Shown: positions 50,938 to 60,598, numbered from the stretch's first letter. The stretch: DNA of 64,000 nt from Suipraeoptans intestinalis (GCF_009696485.1 NZ_VULY01000018.1:1914001-1978000); one strand, 5' to 3'. The notes: a model not told the origin generated them from the sequence alone. A program made the numbers and translations.

Positions 50938-53364
50938 ATGGCAAACACACCGTACAACCACAAAGCAATCGAAAAAAAGTGGAAGGAGAGATGGGAAAAG
51001 AACCCGGTCAATACGAAGGTAGACAGAGACGGGAAGGAAAAAGAAAAGTACTACTGTCTGGATATGTTTCCCTATCCTTCCGGAAACGGCCTGCATGTAG
51101 GACACTGGAGGGGATATGTGATCTCTGACGTCTGGAGCCGTTATAAGCTGCAGCAGGGATACTACATGATCCATCCCATGGGCTGGGATGCTTTTGGATT
51201 GCCGGCGGAAAATTATGCCATAAAAAAAGGAGTGCATCCGGCGATCTCCACGGAAGAGAATGTCCGCAATATCAAGCGTCAGATCAATGAGATCTCTGCG
51301 CTGTACGACTGGGATCGGGAAGTGAACACCACAGATCCGGAATTTTACAAATGGACCCAGTGGATCTTTGTGAAGATGTTCCAGGAAGGTCTGGCATACG
51401 AAAAGGAATTTCCCATCAACTGGTGTCCCTCCTGTAAGACGGGACTTGCCAACGAAGAAGTGGTGGGAGGTCAGTGCGAACGCTGCGGAACGGAAGTGAC
51501 CAAGAAGAACCTTCGTCAGTGGATGCTGAAGATCACCAATTATGCAGAGCGTCTGCTGGCAGATCTGGACGGACTGAACTGGCCGGAAAAGGTAAAGAAA
51601 ATGCAGGCGGACTGGATCGGCAAATCCTATGGATCAGAGGTTGATTTTGCCATAGAAGGCCGCGAGGAAAAGCTGACGGTCTATACCACAAGACCGGATA
51701 CGTTGTATGGAGCCACCTTCATGGTACTGGCTCCGGAACATGCTCTGGCAAAAGAACTGGCAACAGAAGAGACCAGGGAAGCGGTGGAACAGTATATCTA
51801 CGACGCTTCCATGAAGTCCAATGTAGACCGGATGCAGGATAAAGAAAAGACCGGCGTCTTTACGGGAAGCTACGCCATCAATCCGCTGAACGGAGAAAGA
51901 GTGCCTATCTGGCTGTCAGACTATGTATTGGTGGATTATGGTACGGGAGCGATCATGTGCGTACCGGCTCACGATGAAAGAGACTTTGCTTTTGCTACAA
52001 AATTTGGCCTGCCCATCGTTCAGGTGATCGCAAAGGACGGAAAGGCGGCCGAGAAGCTGGAGGAAGCCTATACGGAGTCCGGAATCGTAGTAAATTCAGG
52101 AGAATGGAATGGAATGGATTCTGCGGTCCTGAAAAAAGAAGCTCCCCATATGATCGAGAAGAGGGGACTGGGACGGGCAACCGTTAATTATAAACTGAGA
52201 GACTGGGTATTTTCCAGACAGCGTTATTGGGGAGAACCGATCCCCATCATTCACTGCGAGGATTGCGGGGCGGTAGCGGTGCCGGAGGAAGAGCTGCCTC
52301 TGCGGCTGCCGGAAGTGGAATCCTACGAGCCTACCGGTACAGGAGAATCCCCTCTGGCAGGAATCGAGGAATGGGTCAACTGTACCTGCCCCAAGTGCGG
52401 AAAGCCGGCAAAGCGGGAGACCAATACCATGCCTCAGTGGGCCGGATCTTCCTGGTACTTCCTGCGTTATGTGGACAACCACAATGATGAGGCGCTGGTA
52501 TCAAAGGAAGTGGCCTCCAAAATGCTTCCGGTGGATATGTATATCGGAGGAGTAGAGCATGCGGTACTGCATCTGCTGTATTCCCGGTTCTATACCAAGT
52601 TCCTGTATGACATTGGGGCGGTGGATTTTGAGGAACCCTTCCAGAAGCTGTTTAATCAGGGAATGATCACCGGAAAAAATGGAATTAAAATGAGTAAATC
52701 CAAGGGAAACGTGGTTTCTCCCGACGACCTGGTCAGAGACTACGGCTGTGATTCTCTCCGGATGTACGAGCTCTTTGTAGGGCCACCGGAGCTGGATGCA
52801 GAGTGGGACGACAGAGGGATCGACGGAGTCAATCGTTTCCTGAAAAGAGTCTGGAAGCTTTTGATGGACAGCAAGGAGGCAGAGGTTGCAGCGACACAGG
52901 AGATGATCAAGGAGAGACATCGCCTGATCTACGATATTACCAACCGTCTGGAGACATTCAGCCTGAACACTGCCATCTCCGGGTTTATGGAGCACAACAA
53001 CCGCCTGCTGGAGATTGCCAAGAAAGAAGGCGGCATTGACAAGGAAACTCTGTCTGTAATGGCAGTGCTTCTGTCACCTTTTGCACCTCATATGGCAGAG
53101 GAGATGTGGGAGCAGCTGGGACATGACACCAGTGTGTTTGAAGCAGGATGGCCGACATATGAGGAAGCGCTGATGAAGGATGATGAGATAGAAATTCCGG
53201 TGCAGATCAACGGAAAGACCAAAGCGGTGATCTCGGTTCCGGCGGAGATCTCCAAAGAAGACGCCCTTCTGGCGGGAAAAGAAGCGGTGGCAGATAAGCT
53301 GACGGGCACTCTTGTAAAGGAAATTTATGTTCCGAAAAAGATCATCAACCTGGTTCAGAAATAG
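50938..53364 (+). CDS. leuS: Leucyl-tRNA synthetase
   Basis: Charges tRNA-Leu with leucine. The 808-residue class I synthetase has the HIGH motif as HVGH (53-56), a zinc-like insert (CPSCKTG and CERCG near residues 162-184), the CP1 editing domain with TTRPDTLYGATF near residue 247, a second Cys4 site (CEDCG, CPKCG near residues 440 and 485), KMSKS at 584-588 and the C-terminal anticodon-binding and appended domains. The editing threonines are present. Start ATG follows AGAGAGGATG. Own promoter and leader; the LysR gene begins 11 bases after its stop. Confidence 0.98.
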   Translation: MANTPYNHKAIEKKWKERWEKNPVNTKVDRDGKEKEKYYCLDMFPYPSGNGLHVGHWRGYVISDVWSRYKLQQGYYMIHPMGWDAFGLPAENYAIKKGVHPAISTEENVRNIKRQINEISALYDWDREVNTTDPEFYKWTQWIFVKMFQEGLAYEKEFPINWCPSCKTGLANEEVVGGQCERCGTEVTKKNLRQWMLKITNYAERLLADLDGLNWPEKVKKMQADWIGKSYGSEVDFAIEGREEKLTVYTTRPDTLYGATFMVLAPEHALAKELATEETREAVEQYIYDASMKSNVDRMQDKEKTGVFTGSYAINPLNGERVPIWLSDYVLVDYGTGAIMCVPAHDERDFAFATKFGLPIVQVIAKDGKAAEKLEEAYTESGIVVNSGEWNGMDSAVLKKEAPHMIEKRGLGRATVNYKLRDWVFSRQRYWGEPIPIIHCEDCGAVAVPEEELPLRLPEVESYEPTGTGESPLAGIEEWVNCTCPKCGKPAKRETNTMPQWAGSSWYFLRYVDNHNDEALVSKEVASKMLPVDMYIGGVEHAVLHLLYSRFYTKFLYDIGAVDFEEPFQKLFNQGMITGKNGIKMSKSKGNVVSPDDLVRDYGCDSLRMYELFVGPPELDAEWDDRGIDGVNRFLKRVWKLLMDSKEAEVAATQEMIKERHRLIYDITNRLETFSLNTAISGFMEHNNRLLEIAKKEGGIDKETLSVMAVLLSPFAPHMAEEMWEQLGHDTSVFEAGWPTYEEALMKDDEIEIPVQINGKTKAVISVPAEISKEDALLAGKEAVADKLTGTLVKEIYVPKKIINLVQK

Positions 53365-53375
53365 GAGGAGATTCC

Positions 53376-54284
53376 ATGACACTGACGCAGCTTCGTTATG
53401 TCATTACGGTAGCAAATGCCAAATCCATGAATGAAGCGGCAAGACAGCTGTTTATCTCACAGCCAAGCCTTTCCGCTGCCATCAAGGAGCTGGAGGAAGA
53501 AAGCGGCGTGGAGATCTTTCGCAGGACCAACCGTGGGATTTTTCTGACTCCGGAGGGAGAAGAGTACATCGGATATGCAAGGCAGGTGGTAGAGCAGTAC
53601 GAACTGATGGAAGCAAAGTTTGTGGCAAAGGAAAATACCAAGAAGAAATTCAGCGTGTCCATGCAGCACTACACCTTTGCCGTGAATGCCTTTGTGGAGA
53701 TGGTCCGTCAGTTTGGCATGGACGAGTATGAATTTGCCGTCCATGAGACAAAGACCTACGATGTAATAGAGGACGTAAGAAAATTTAAAAGCGAGATCGG
53801 GATCCTTTACCTGAATGAATTTAACCGCCATGTGCTGACGAAGCTGTTCAAGGAATCCGGTCTGGAATTCCATGAGATCTTTCAGTGCAGCGTGTCTGTC
53901 TATATGTGGAAGGGGCATCCCCTGGCAAACCGGGAGGAGGTATCTCTGGAAGAGCTGGAAGAGTATCCCTGCCTTTCCTTTGATCAGGGAACCAACAATT
54001 CCTTTTATTTCGCAGAGGAAGTTCTCAGTACCTATGAATACAAGCGGCTGATCAAGGCCAATGACCGGGCCACCTTCCTGAACCTGATGGTAGGGCTGAA
54101 CGGATATACCCTGTGCTGCGGGATCATCTGTGAGGAATTAAACGGAACGGATTACTGTGCAGTGAAGCTGAAGTCGGACGAGGTGATGACCATCGGGTAT
54201 CTGATCCGAAAGGGGATCCATATCAGCTCTCTGGGGAAAAAATATCTGGAAGAGATCTCCAAGTACAAGGAGCATGTGCTGTAG
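53376..54284 (+). CDS. LysR-family transcriptional regulator
   Basis: A 302-residue LysR-type regulator: an N-terminal winged helix (residues 1-60; YVITVANAKSMNEAARQLFISQ split across helix 2 and 3, SLSAAIKELEEE) and a C-terminal periplasmic-binding-like effector domain (residues about 90-295). It is co-transcribed with leuS, 11 bases after it, and separated by a strong terminator from the metNIQ operon it precedes. An inverted repeat of LysR type in the metN leader makes metNIQ a candidate target; relatives regulate sulfur amino acid genes. Target and effector are inferred. Confidence 0.9.
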   Translation: MTLTQLRYVITVANAKSMNEAARQLFISQPSLSAAIKELEEESGVEIFRRTNRGIFLTPEGEEYIGYARQVVEQYELMEAKFVAKENTKKKFSVSMQHYTFAVNAFVEMVRQFGMDEYEFAVHETKTYDVIEDVRKFKSEIGILYLNEFNRHVLTKLFKESGLEFHEIFQCSVSVYMWKGHPLANREEVSLEELEEYPCLSFDQGTNNSFYFAEEVLSTYEYKRLIKANDRATFLNLMVGLNGYTLCCGIICEELNGTDYCAVKLKSDEVMTIGYLIRKGIHISSLGKKYLEEISKYKEHVL

Positions 54285-54320
54285 GAGGGGCTCCGGTATC
54301 TATTATAAAAACTGATAAAA

Positions 54321-54366
54321 CACCGCTGGGTATAGAATAAAGCTATAGCCAGCGGTAATTTTTTTA
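54321..54366 (+). terminator. Intrinsic terminator after the LysR gene
   Basis: ACCGCTGG-x-TATAG (54322-54335) pairs with CTATA-x-CCAGCGGT (54343-54356), followed by AA and a T7 run. Confidence 0.9.
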
Positions 54367-54368
54367 GA

Positions 54369-54398
54369 TTAACACCTTTTTGGTAATCGTGCTATACT
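54369..54398 (+). promoter_or_regulatory. Promoter of metNIQ
   Basis: TTAACA (54369-54374), 18-bp spacer and TATACT (54393-54398). Confidence 0.55.
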
Positions 54399-54404
54399 GT
54401 GAAA

Positions 54405-54420
54405 GTCAACGAAAGTTGAA
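54405..54420. promoter_or_regulatory. Inverted repeat in the metN leader
   Basis: TCAAC (54406-54410) and GTTGA (54415-54419) face each other across four bases, a few bases after the expected transcription start. It could be the binding site of the neighbouring LysR-type regulator, or a short RNA hairpin. No SAM riboswitch is seen in this leader. Confidence 0.4.
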
Positions 54421-54474
54421 CGCAAAGGAAGGGGAACTTGCAAGTGAAATTCTTTTTTGCAGAGAGGAAAAGAC

Positions 54475-55506
54475 ATGTCGGAAATTGTAATTGAAAATGT
54501 AAGCAAAACATATAATACCAAGGACGGAAGGATCCACGCCCTAAAGCAGGTGAATCTGTCGGTGGAGACCGGAGATATATACGGGATCATCGGAATGTCG
54601 GGGGCGGGAAAGAGTACGCTGGTACGCTGTATGAATTTCCTGGAGGTCCCAAGCGAAGGACGGGTGCTGATCCGGGGGAAGTCCCTGGGGGATTATTCAG
54701 AAAAGGAGCTTCGCAAACAGAGGGAGCAGATCGGGATGATCTTTCAGCATTTCAATCTGCTGATGCAAAAGACCGTAGTGGAAAACGTCTGCTTTCCGCT
54801 GTATATTCAGGGAAAAAGTAAAAAGGAGGCCAGAGAGCGGGCAGAAGAGCTGTTGGATGTAGTGGGACTAAAGGACAGAGCCAATGCATATCCGGCTCAA
54901 TTGTCCGGCGGGCAGAAGCAAAGGGTGGCGATCGCCAGGGCGCTGGCATCCGATCCCAGGATCCTGCTTTGTGATGAGGCCACCAGCGCGCTGGATCCCC
55001 AGACGACGGCATCCATTCTGGATCTTTTGAAAGAGATCAATAAAAACTTTGGAATCACCATTGTCATCATTACCCATCAGATGTCGGTGGTCCGCAAGAT
55101 CTGCAGCCACGTAGCCATCATGAGCGACGGGGAAGTCGTGGAGCAGGGACTGGTGACGGACATTTTCACTCACCCTAAATCGCCGGTGTCAAAGGAGCTG
55201 ATCCGCAAGGACAGTGGAAGTGATGAGAAAAAGCAAAAGCCGATTTACGATGAAATCCGAGGCAGCCAGAAGATCCGGATCGTCTTTTCGGAGAATTCTG
55301 CATTCGAGCCGGTCATTGCCAATATGATCCTGGAATTTCAACAGCCGGTCAATATTTTAAAGGCAGACACCAAGAATGTAGGCGGAACGGCAAAGGGAGA
55401 GATGATCCTGGGATTTCCGGAAGGAGGCACCAGGATCCGGGAGATGAAGGAATACCTGATCCAGAGAGGATTGGAGATAGAGGAGGCAGATGGATATGTG
55501 GACTAA
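54475..55506 (+). CDS. metN: Methionine ABC importer ATP-binding protein MetN
   Basis: ATPase of the D/L-methionine importer, 343 residues. Walker A is GMSGAGKST (40-48), signature LSGGQKQR near residue 140, Walker B ILLCDEATSALDP near residue 160, and the switch His in ITHQMSV. A C-terminal NIL (ACT-like) domain, from about residue 265, binds methionine and allosterically inhibits transport in homologues. Start ATG at 54475 with GAGAGGAAA; a GTG-free frame extends upstream but lacks a ribosome site. The end overlaps metI by 17 bases. Confidence 0.96.
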   Translation: MSEIVIENVSKTYNTKDGRIHALKQVNLSVETGDIYGIIGMSGAGKSTLVRCMNFLEVPSEGRVLIRGKSLGDYSEKELRKQREQIGMIFQHFNLLMQKTVVENVCFPLYIQGKSKKEARERAEELLDVVGLKDRANAYPAQLSGGQKQRVAIARALASDPRILLCDEATSALDPQTTASILDLLKEINKNFGITIVIITHQMSVVRKICSHVAIMSDGEVVEQGLVTDIFTHPKSPVSKELIRKDSGSDEKKQKPIYDEIRGSQKIRIVFSENSAFEPVIANMILEFQQPVNILKADTKNVGGTAKGEMILGFPEGGTRIREMKEYLIQRGLEIEEADGYVD

Positions 55507-56155
55507 TGAAGTGACTTCAATGATCATTCGCGGGGTGGGAGAGACTTTGTACATGACTCTGCTGTCTACCATAGCCGGATACGTATTTGGCCTTCCTATG
55601 GGAGTGATGCTGGCAGTGTCGGACAAGGACGGGCTGGCCCCCAACAGATTCCTTTATAAGACGTTGGATGTGATCGCAAATGTGGTAAGAAGTATTCCGT
55701 TTCTGATTCTTCTGATCCTTTTGATCCCATTTACCAGGCTGATCATAGGACAGAGCTATGGCTCCACCGCAACGGTTATCCCTCTTGTGGTGGCGGCGGT
55801 TCCGTTTATCGGACGTATGGTGGAATCTTCCATCAAGGAAGTGGATGCAGGCGTGATAGAGGCAGCGAGGGCTATGGGAGCCGGAAATATGCGGATCATC
55901 TGCAAGGTGCTCCTGGTGGAGGCAAGAACCTCACTGATTACAGGCGCAACGATTGCGATAGGCACCATCCTGGGCTATTCGGCCATGTCGGGAGTGATCG
56001 GCGGCGGCGGTCTGGGAGACATTGCCATCCGTTATGGATATTATAGATATCAAATGGATATCATGGTGGTGACGGTAGTGCTTCTGGTGGTATTGGTGCA
56101 GCTGTTCCAGTCGGTGGGAATGCTTCTGGCTTCCAAACTGGATAAGAGAAAGTAA
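55490..56155 (+). CDS. metI: Methionine ABC importer permease MetI
   Basis: The membrane subunit of the importer, 221 residues with five helices. It carries the EAA coupling loop as EAARAMGAGNMRIICKVLL near residue 123, which docks onto MetN, and the YSAMSGVIGGGGLGDIA segment near the end that is characteristic of MetI. Its start is inside metN. Typical size and fold. Confidence 0.96.
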   Translation: MDMWTNEVTSMIIRGVGETLYMTLLSTIAGYVFGLPMGVMLAVSDKDGLAPNRFLYKTLDVIANVVRSIPFLILLILLIPFTRLIIGQSYGSTATVIPLVVAAVPFIGRMVESSIKEVDAGVIEAARAMGAGNMRIICKVLLVEARTSLITGATIAIGTILGYSAMSGVIGGGGLGDIAIRYGYYRYQMDIMVVTVVLLVVLVQLFQSVGMLLASKLDKRK

Positions 56156-56315
56156 ATTTCACATAAGAGAACCGCTCTTTTTCCCGCAGATATGCAGAAG
56201 AATCTGTGATCGGCGGAGAAACAAAGGAGAGAAACAGAAAAGATTTTTTACCGTCCGAAAAACAGACGGACAGAAAAATAGGCAGGAAACTGCAGCATTG
56301 AAGGAGGAAACGATT

Positions 56316-57149
56316 ATGAAAAAATTAGTGGCAGTAGGATTGACGGGAGTGTTGCTGGCAGGTCTTTTGGCAGGATGCGGAGCAAAAGGCGGGGACAGTA
56401 AAAAAGAGGGAGAAGATTCCAAGGTAGTGAAAGTGGCAGCTTCCGCAACGCCGCACGCAGAGATCCTGGAGGAAGCAAAGCCTCTTTTGAAGGAAAAGGG
56501 ATATGAGCTGGATATCAAGGTGTTTGATGATTATGTACAGCCGAATGAAGTGGTAGAAAGCGGAGACTTTGATGCAAACTACTTCCAGCACACACCATAC
56601 CTGGAAAGCTTCAATGAAGAAAAGGGAACGCATCTGGTAGTGGCAGGAGAGATTCACTATGAACCGTTTGGAATCTATCCGGGAACCAAGAAGAGTCTGG
56701 ATGAGATCGCAGAGGGAGACAAGATTGCAGTGCCGAATGATACCACCAATGAGGCAAGGGCGCTGCTGCTGCTTCAGGATAATGGAATCATCACATTAAA
56801 GAAGGATGCAGGGCTGGAGGCGACGGTCAACGACATTGAAGAGAATCCGCACAATGTGGAGATCGTGGAACTGGAAGCAGCGCAGGTGGCACGTGTGGTA
56901 GATGAGGCGGCTTATGTCGTATTGAACGGAAACTACGCACTGGAGGCAGGCTACTCTGTGGGAAAAGATGCTCTGGCTTACGAGAAATCCGATTCAGAGG
57001 CAGCAAAAACTTATGTAAATATCATTGCAGTGAAGAAGGGAAATGAAGAGCAGAAGGGAATCAAGGCATTGGTAGAGGTGTTAAAATCCGATGAGATCAA
57101 GAAATTCATCGAAGAAAAATACGATGGAGCCGTGATCCCGTTTGAATAG
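56316..57149 (+). CDS. metQ: Methionine-binding lipoprotein MetQ
   Basis: The extracellular substrate-binding lipoprotein of the system, 277 residues. The signal peptide ends in lipobox LAGC with the lipidated Cys21; the mature protein is an NlpA/MetQ-type two-lobe binding protein with VKVAASATPHAEILE, NYFQHTPYLESFN and LNGNYALEAG segments. It follows metI by 160 bases that hold no gene, and starts behind AAGGAGGAAA. Binds methionine for MetNI; a terminator ends the operon. Confidence 0.95.
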   Translation: MKKLVAVGLTGVLLAGLLAGCGAKGGDSKKEGEDSKVVKVAASATPHAEILEEAKPLLKEKGYELDIKVFDDYVQPNEVVESGDFDANYFQHTPYLESFNEEKGTHLVVAGEIHYEPFGIYPGTKKSLDEIAEGDKIAVPNDTTNEARALLLLQDNGIITLKKDAGLEATVNDIEENPHNVEIVELEAAQVARVVDEAAYVVLNGNYALEAGYSVGKDALAYEKSDSEAAKTYVNIIAVKKGNEEQKGIKALVEVLKSDEIKKFIEEKYDGAVIPFE

Positions 57150-57267
57150 AGAGCCGGATAAGGAAATCTGATTTTCCGGGGGAAGCAAGCCGGGAAAAGA
57201 GTGGATCCCCGGGAAGAGAATGGATTTAGAAAAGACAGGCCGTTGGGAGACGGTGGTCAGAGAAACT

Positions 57268-57321
57268 AAAAAGATGTTCCTGAAGGAGGGGAAAACCCGT
57301 CTGGCAGGAGCATCTTTTTTG
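57268..57321. terminator. Intrinsic terminator of metNIQ
   Basis: AAAAAGATG-x-TCCT pairs with AGGA-x-CATCTTTTTT (57305-57320), ending in a T6 run. Its A-tract lets it also end the convergent DUF1836 gene. Confidence 0.85.
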
Positions 57322-57354
57322 CGTCTACGCAGGCTGTAAAGCTGATCGCACAAC

Positions 57355-57969
57355 CTAACGCTTTTTTTTCTTTTCTTTTTCCGGGGAAGGGAGTTGATCG
57401 ATCAGCTTTTCCACCAGCAGTTTTTTTGCATAGATATCAAAACTCAGGCTGCAGATGAGAGAAAACAGCCGAAGATATTCCCGGTATTCCAAAGACGCAT
57501 CGGAAAATAAAGCCGAGGATTCTTCGAAGGAGGCCAGGATGTTTTTTTCAAAGGTATTGATCTTGGACTGTTCCAGCTTCCGGACCTCATCATAAAGAGA
57601 GGCGATGGATACTTCTTTTTTCTTCCCGAACAACTTTTTGGAAACCGGAGACAACAGGGTTTCAATGTCCTTCAGGGAAAGAATATTTTTAAAATAATAG
57701 ATGAACGTAAGAAGGATCATATGCTCCTTGGAGTATTTTTTGCTGGAGGGCGGCGGCAGAAGATTGTTTTTAGTGTAGTTATTGATCATGGTCTTGGTCA
57801 GGATCTTATCCTCTTCATGCCGCTTGTTGGAAGAAAGCTGTTCGTCCATGAATGTAGTTACCTGATCCATGTAGAGATCTATGTCAGGAACGTCTTCCGA
57901 TTTCATATACTCGATCCGGGACAGGTGAAAAAGCGCCTGTTCCAGCATTTCTTTTGTGTCTATTTTCAT
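57355..57969 (-). CDS. DUF1836 family protein, second copy
   Basis: A 204-residue paralogue of the protein encoded at 42392-42976. It shows YMDQVTTFMDEQL, then LTKTMINNYTKNNLLPPPSSKKYSKEHMILL, matching the family's helix-turn-helix-like core, and LSLKDIETLLSP. The C-terminal half is helical, ending in a Lys-rich tail. Start ATG at 57969 is chosen over the long upstream open frame because AGGAT lies eight bases before it. Divergent from pcrA, convergent with metNIQ. A DNA-binding role is likely but untested. Confidence 0.82.
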   Translation of the reverse strand: MKIDTKEMLEQALFHLSRIEYMKSEDVPDIDLYMDQVTTFMDEQLSSNKRHEEDKILTKTMINNYTKNNLLPPPSSKKYSKEHMILLTFIYYFKNILSLKDIETLLSPVSKKLFGKKKEVSIASLYDEVRKLEQSKINTFEKNILASFEESSALFSDASLEYREYLRLFSLICSLSFDIYAKKLLVEKLIDQLPSPEKEKKKKR

Positions 57970-58072
57970 GTGAACCATCCTCTGTGTCTTGCAAAACGGT
58001 AAGTTGTTACTACAATCTAGTATATAGTTTTCAATACTGGATGACAAGATATTTCCGGCAAAAATCAGAGGC

Positions 58073-58101
58073 TTTGTGAAGTGGGACTTCTGTGCTATAA
58101 T
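58073..58101 (+). promoter_or_regulatory. Promoter of pcrA
   Basis: TTTGTG (58073-58078), 17-bp spacer and TATAAT (58096-58101). It lies 38 bases before the chosen start, which rules out the earlier ATG at 58076. Confidence 0.65.
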
Positions 58102-58138
58102 GAGAAAACAGATAAAAGAGCAGGAAAGGAAGAAAGCT

Positions 58139-60391
58139 GTGAGCATATACGATACTTTGAATAACAAACAAAAGGAGGCGGTTTTTCATACGGAAGGACC
58201 ACTCCTTATTTTGGCGGGAGCCGGGTCAGGCAAAACAAGAGTTCTGACGCACCGGATCGCCTACCTGATCGAAGAGAAAAACATCAATCCCTGGAACATC
58301 CTGGCAATCACCTTTACCAATAAAGCGGCGGGAGAAATGCGGGAAAGAGTGGACGATCTGGTGGGATATGGTTCAGAAAGCATCTGGGTCAGCACCTTTC
58401 ACTCGGCATGTGTCCGGATTCTGAGAAGACACATTGAAAAATTGGGGTATGGATCAAATTTCACGATTTATGATACGGATGACCAGAAGACCCTGATGAA
58501 GGATGTATGCAAGAAGCTGGCCCTGGATCCGAAGGTATTTAAGGAAAGGGCGATCCTTTCGGCGATTTCCAAGGCGAAAAATGAGAGGATCTCCGCACAG
58601 GAGTACCGGCAGCAGACGGCGGGAGACTATGGCAGGCAGGGGATTGCAAGAGCCTATGTGGAGTACGAAAAGCAGATGAAGCTGAACAACGCCCTGGATT
58701 TTGACGATCTGCTGGGCAAGACGGTGGATCTGCTTCTGCAGGATCCGGAAGTCCTGCAATATTATCAAAATCGGTTTCGGTACATCATGGTGGACGAGTA
58801 CCAGGATACCAATACCGTGCAGTTTGAAATGATCCGGCTGCTGGCAAAAGAGCATCGCAACCTGTGCGTGGTGGGGGACGATGATCAGTCCATTTATAAA
58901 TTCAGGGGTGCAAATATTAAAAATATCCTGGATTTTGAGATGGTGTTTCAGGATGCCTGTGTGATCAAGCTGGAACAGAATTATCGTTCCACCAAAACGA
59001 TCCTGGATGCAGCCAACTCCGTGATCCGTAACAACAGAGGCCGAAAGGAAAAAACTCTCTGGACAGAAAATGAAGAAGGGAACAAGATCTGTCTGAAGCA
59101 GTTTGAGTCCGGCTTTGATGAAGCGGAGTTTATTGCGGCAGACATTGAAAAAAGCCGGAGAGAACAGCAGGACGCTTACAGGGATTATGCCGTCCTTTAC
59201 AGAACCAATGCCCAGTCCAGAACCCTGGAGGAACGGTTTGTGGCAGAGAGCATTCCTTACAAGATCGTAGGCGGAGTAAATTTTTATGCAAGAAGAGAGA
59301 TCAAAGACATCCTGAGTTATCTGAAAACCATTGACAATGGACAGGATGATCTGGCGGTGCGAAGGATCATCAATGTGCCGAAACGGGGGATCGGACTGAC
59401 CACTGTCAACCGGATCCAGGGTTATGCGGAAGAAAGAGGGATCGGATTTTACGAAGCGATTCGGGTGGCAGACTGGGTTCCGGGGATAGGAAGGGGCCTG
59501 ACGAAGGTGGAATCCTTTGCGGCGCTGATAGAGTTTTTTAAAGCAGAGGCGAATGAAAAGAGCATAAGAGAGCTGACGGAGGATATTTTAAAACAAACCG
59601 AATACCTGGAGCGGCTGAAAGAGGAAGAAGGGGAAGAGGCGGACAGCCGAATTGAAAATATTCAGGAATTTATCAGCAAGATTGTGCTTTATGAAGAGGA
59701 CTGTGAAAGCAGAAATGAGCCGGCGACGCTAAGCGGATTTCTGGAGGAAGTCGCACTGGTGGCAGATGTAGAGGAGGGGGAAGAGGAAAGAGACTATGTG
59801 GTTTTGATGACGCTGCACAGCGCAAAAGGACTGGAATTTCCGCATGTTTACCTGGCAGGGATGGAGGATGGACTTTTTCCCAGCTATATGACCATCACCG
59901 AAGGGGACGAGGAGGAGTTGGAGGAGGAAAGAAGATTGTGCTATGTGGGAATCACACGGGCGAGGAAGACTCTGACCCTGACCTGTGCCAGAAAGCGGAT
60001 GATCCGGGGAGAATTTCAGTTTAACAAAATGTCCCGGTTTCTTCAGGAAATTCCCAGAGAGCTGATGGGGTTAAAGGAAGGCTATGGAAAAGGCAATGGG
60101 TCTGCCGGGAAAGGCGGGTTTGGGCAGACAGCCTTTGCAGACCGAAACTTTAGATACCGGGAACTGCAGAAAAATCCCTTTACAGCTTCAAAAGCCAGCA
60201 GAAACTTTGGAGATGCCGGAGCGAAAGCTCTTGATTACCAGGTGGGAGACCGGGTAAAACACGGAAAGTTTGGAGAAGGAACGGTGATGCAGATGGTAAA
60301 AGGCGGCAGAGATTATGAAGTGACGGTGGATTTTGATGTGGCAGGGACAAAAAAGATGTTTGCAGCATTTGCCAGACTGGAGAAAGTGTAG
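58139..60391 (+). CDS. pcrA: ATP-dependent DNA helicase PcrA/UvrD
   Basis: A superfamily 1A 3'-5' helicase used in repair and replication-fork upkeep, 750 residues. Motif I is GAGSGKT (27-33), motif II VDEYQDTN near residue 220, motif III GDDDQSIYKFRGA near residue 248, motif IV QNYRSTKTIL, motif V/VI with TLHSAKGLEFPHVYLAG and VGITRARKTLTL near residue 605. The C-terminal PcrA-type tail ends DRVKHGKFGEGTVMQM, a Tudor-like domain that binds RNA polymerase in homologues. The start is GTG at 58139 behind AAAGGAAG. Confidence 0.96.
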   Translation: MSIYDTLNNKQKEAVFHTEGPLLILAGAGSGKTRVLTHRIAYLIEEKNINPWNILAITFTNKAAGEMRERVDDLVGYGSESIWVSTFHSACVRILRRHIEKLGYGSNFTIYDTDDQKTLMKDVCKKLALDPKVFKERAILSAISKAKNERISAQEYRQQTAGDYGRQGIARAYVEYEKQMKLNNALDFDDLLGKTVDLLLQDPEVLQYYQNRFRYIMVDEYQDTNTVQFEMIRLLAKEHRNLCVVGDDDQSIYKFRGANIKNILDFEMVFQDACVIKLEQNYRSTKTILDAANSVIRNNRGRKEKTLWTENEEGNKICLKQFESGFDEAEFIAADIEKSRREQQDAYRDYAVLYRTNAQSRTLEERFVAESIPYKIVGGVNFYARREIKDILSYLKTIDNGQDDLAVRRIINVPKRGIGLTTVNRIQGYAEERGIGFYEAIRVADWVPGIGRGLTKVESFAALIEFFKAEANEKSIRELTEDILKQTEYLERLKEEEGEEADSRIENIQEFISKIVLYEEDCESRNEPATLSGFLEEVALVADVEEGEEERDYVVLMTLHSAKGLEFPHVYLAGMEDGLFPSYMTITEGDEEELEEERRLCYVGITRARKTLTLTCARKRMIRGEFQFNKMSRFLQEIPRELMGLKEGYGKGNGSAGKGGFGQTAFADRNFRYRELQKNPFTASKASRNFGDAGAKALDYQVGDRVKHGKFGEGTVMQMVKGGRDYEVTVDFDVAGTKKMFAAFARLEKV

Positions 60392-60528
60392 GGAAACGAT
60401 GGCGCCCCCATCCGGAGGGCACGAAAAGAAGGAGCAACTTAAAAATCCGGAAAAAGAGCGGAAAAGACATAAGAAAGACACAGAAAACAGGTAGAAAAAA
60501 TACCTGGAATTTTGGCAGAGGAGCGGTG

Positions 60529-60557
60529 TTGACATCCCTGATTTGGGTTCTTATAAT
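60529..60557 (+). promoter_or_regulatory. Promoter of the aminopeptidase P gene
   Basis: TTGACA (60529-60534), 17-bp spacer and TATAAT (60552-60557): a perfect consensus promoter, predicting high constitutive expression. Confidence 0.92.
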
Positions 60558-60598
60558 GAGAGATAGCGAGATCAATAGTTCAGTCAAGGAGGTATGAC

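Noticed and set aside
54285-54474. SAM (S-box) riboswitch before metNIQ
   Set aside because: The leader after the promoter is too short and lacks S-box landmarks; the strong hairpin there is the terminator of the LysR gene.
58076-58138. Longer N-terminus for pcrA from ATG at 58076
   Set aside because: It overlaps the -35 and -10 boxes; GTG at 58139 has a good ribosome site and gives the normal PcrA start.
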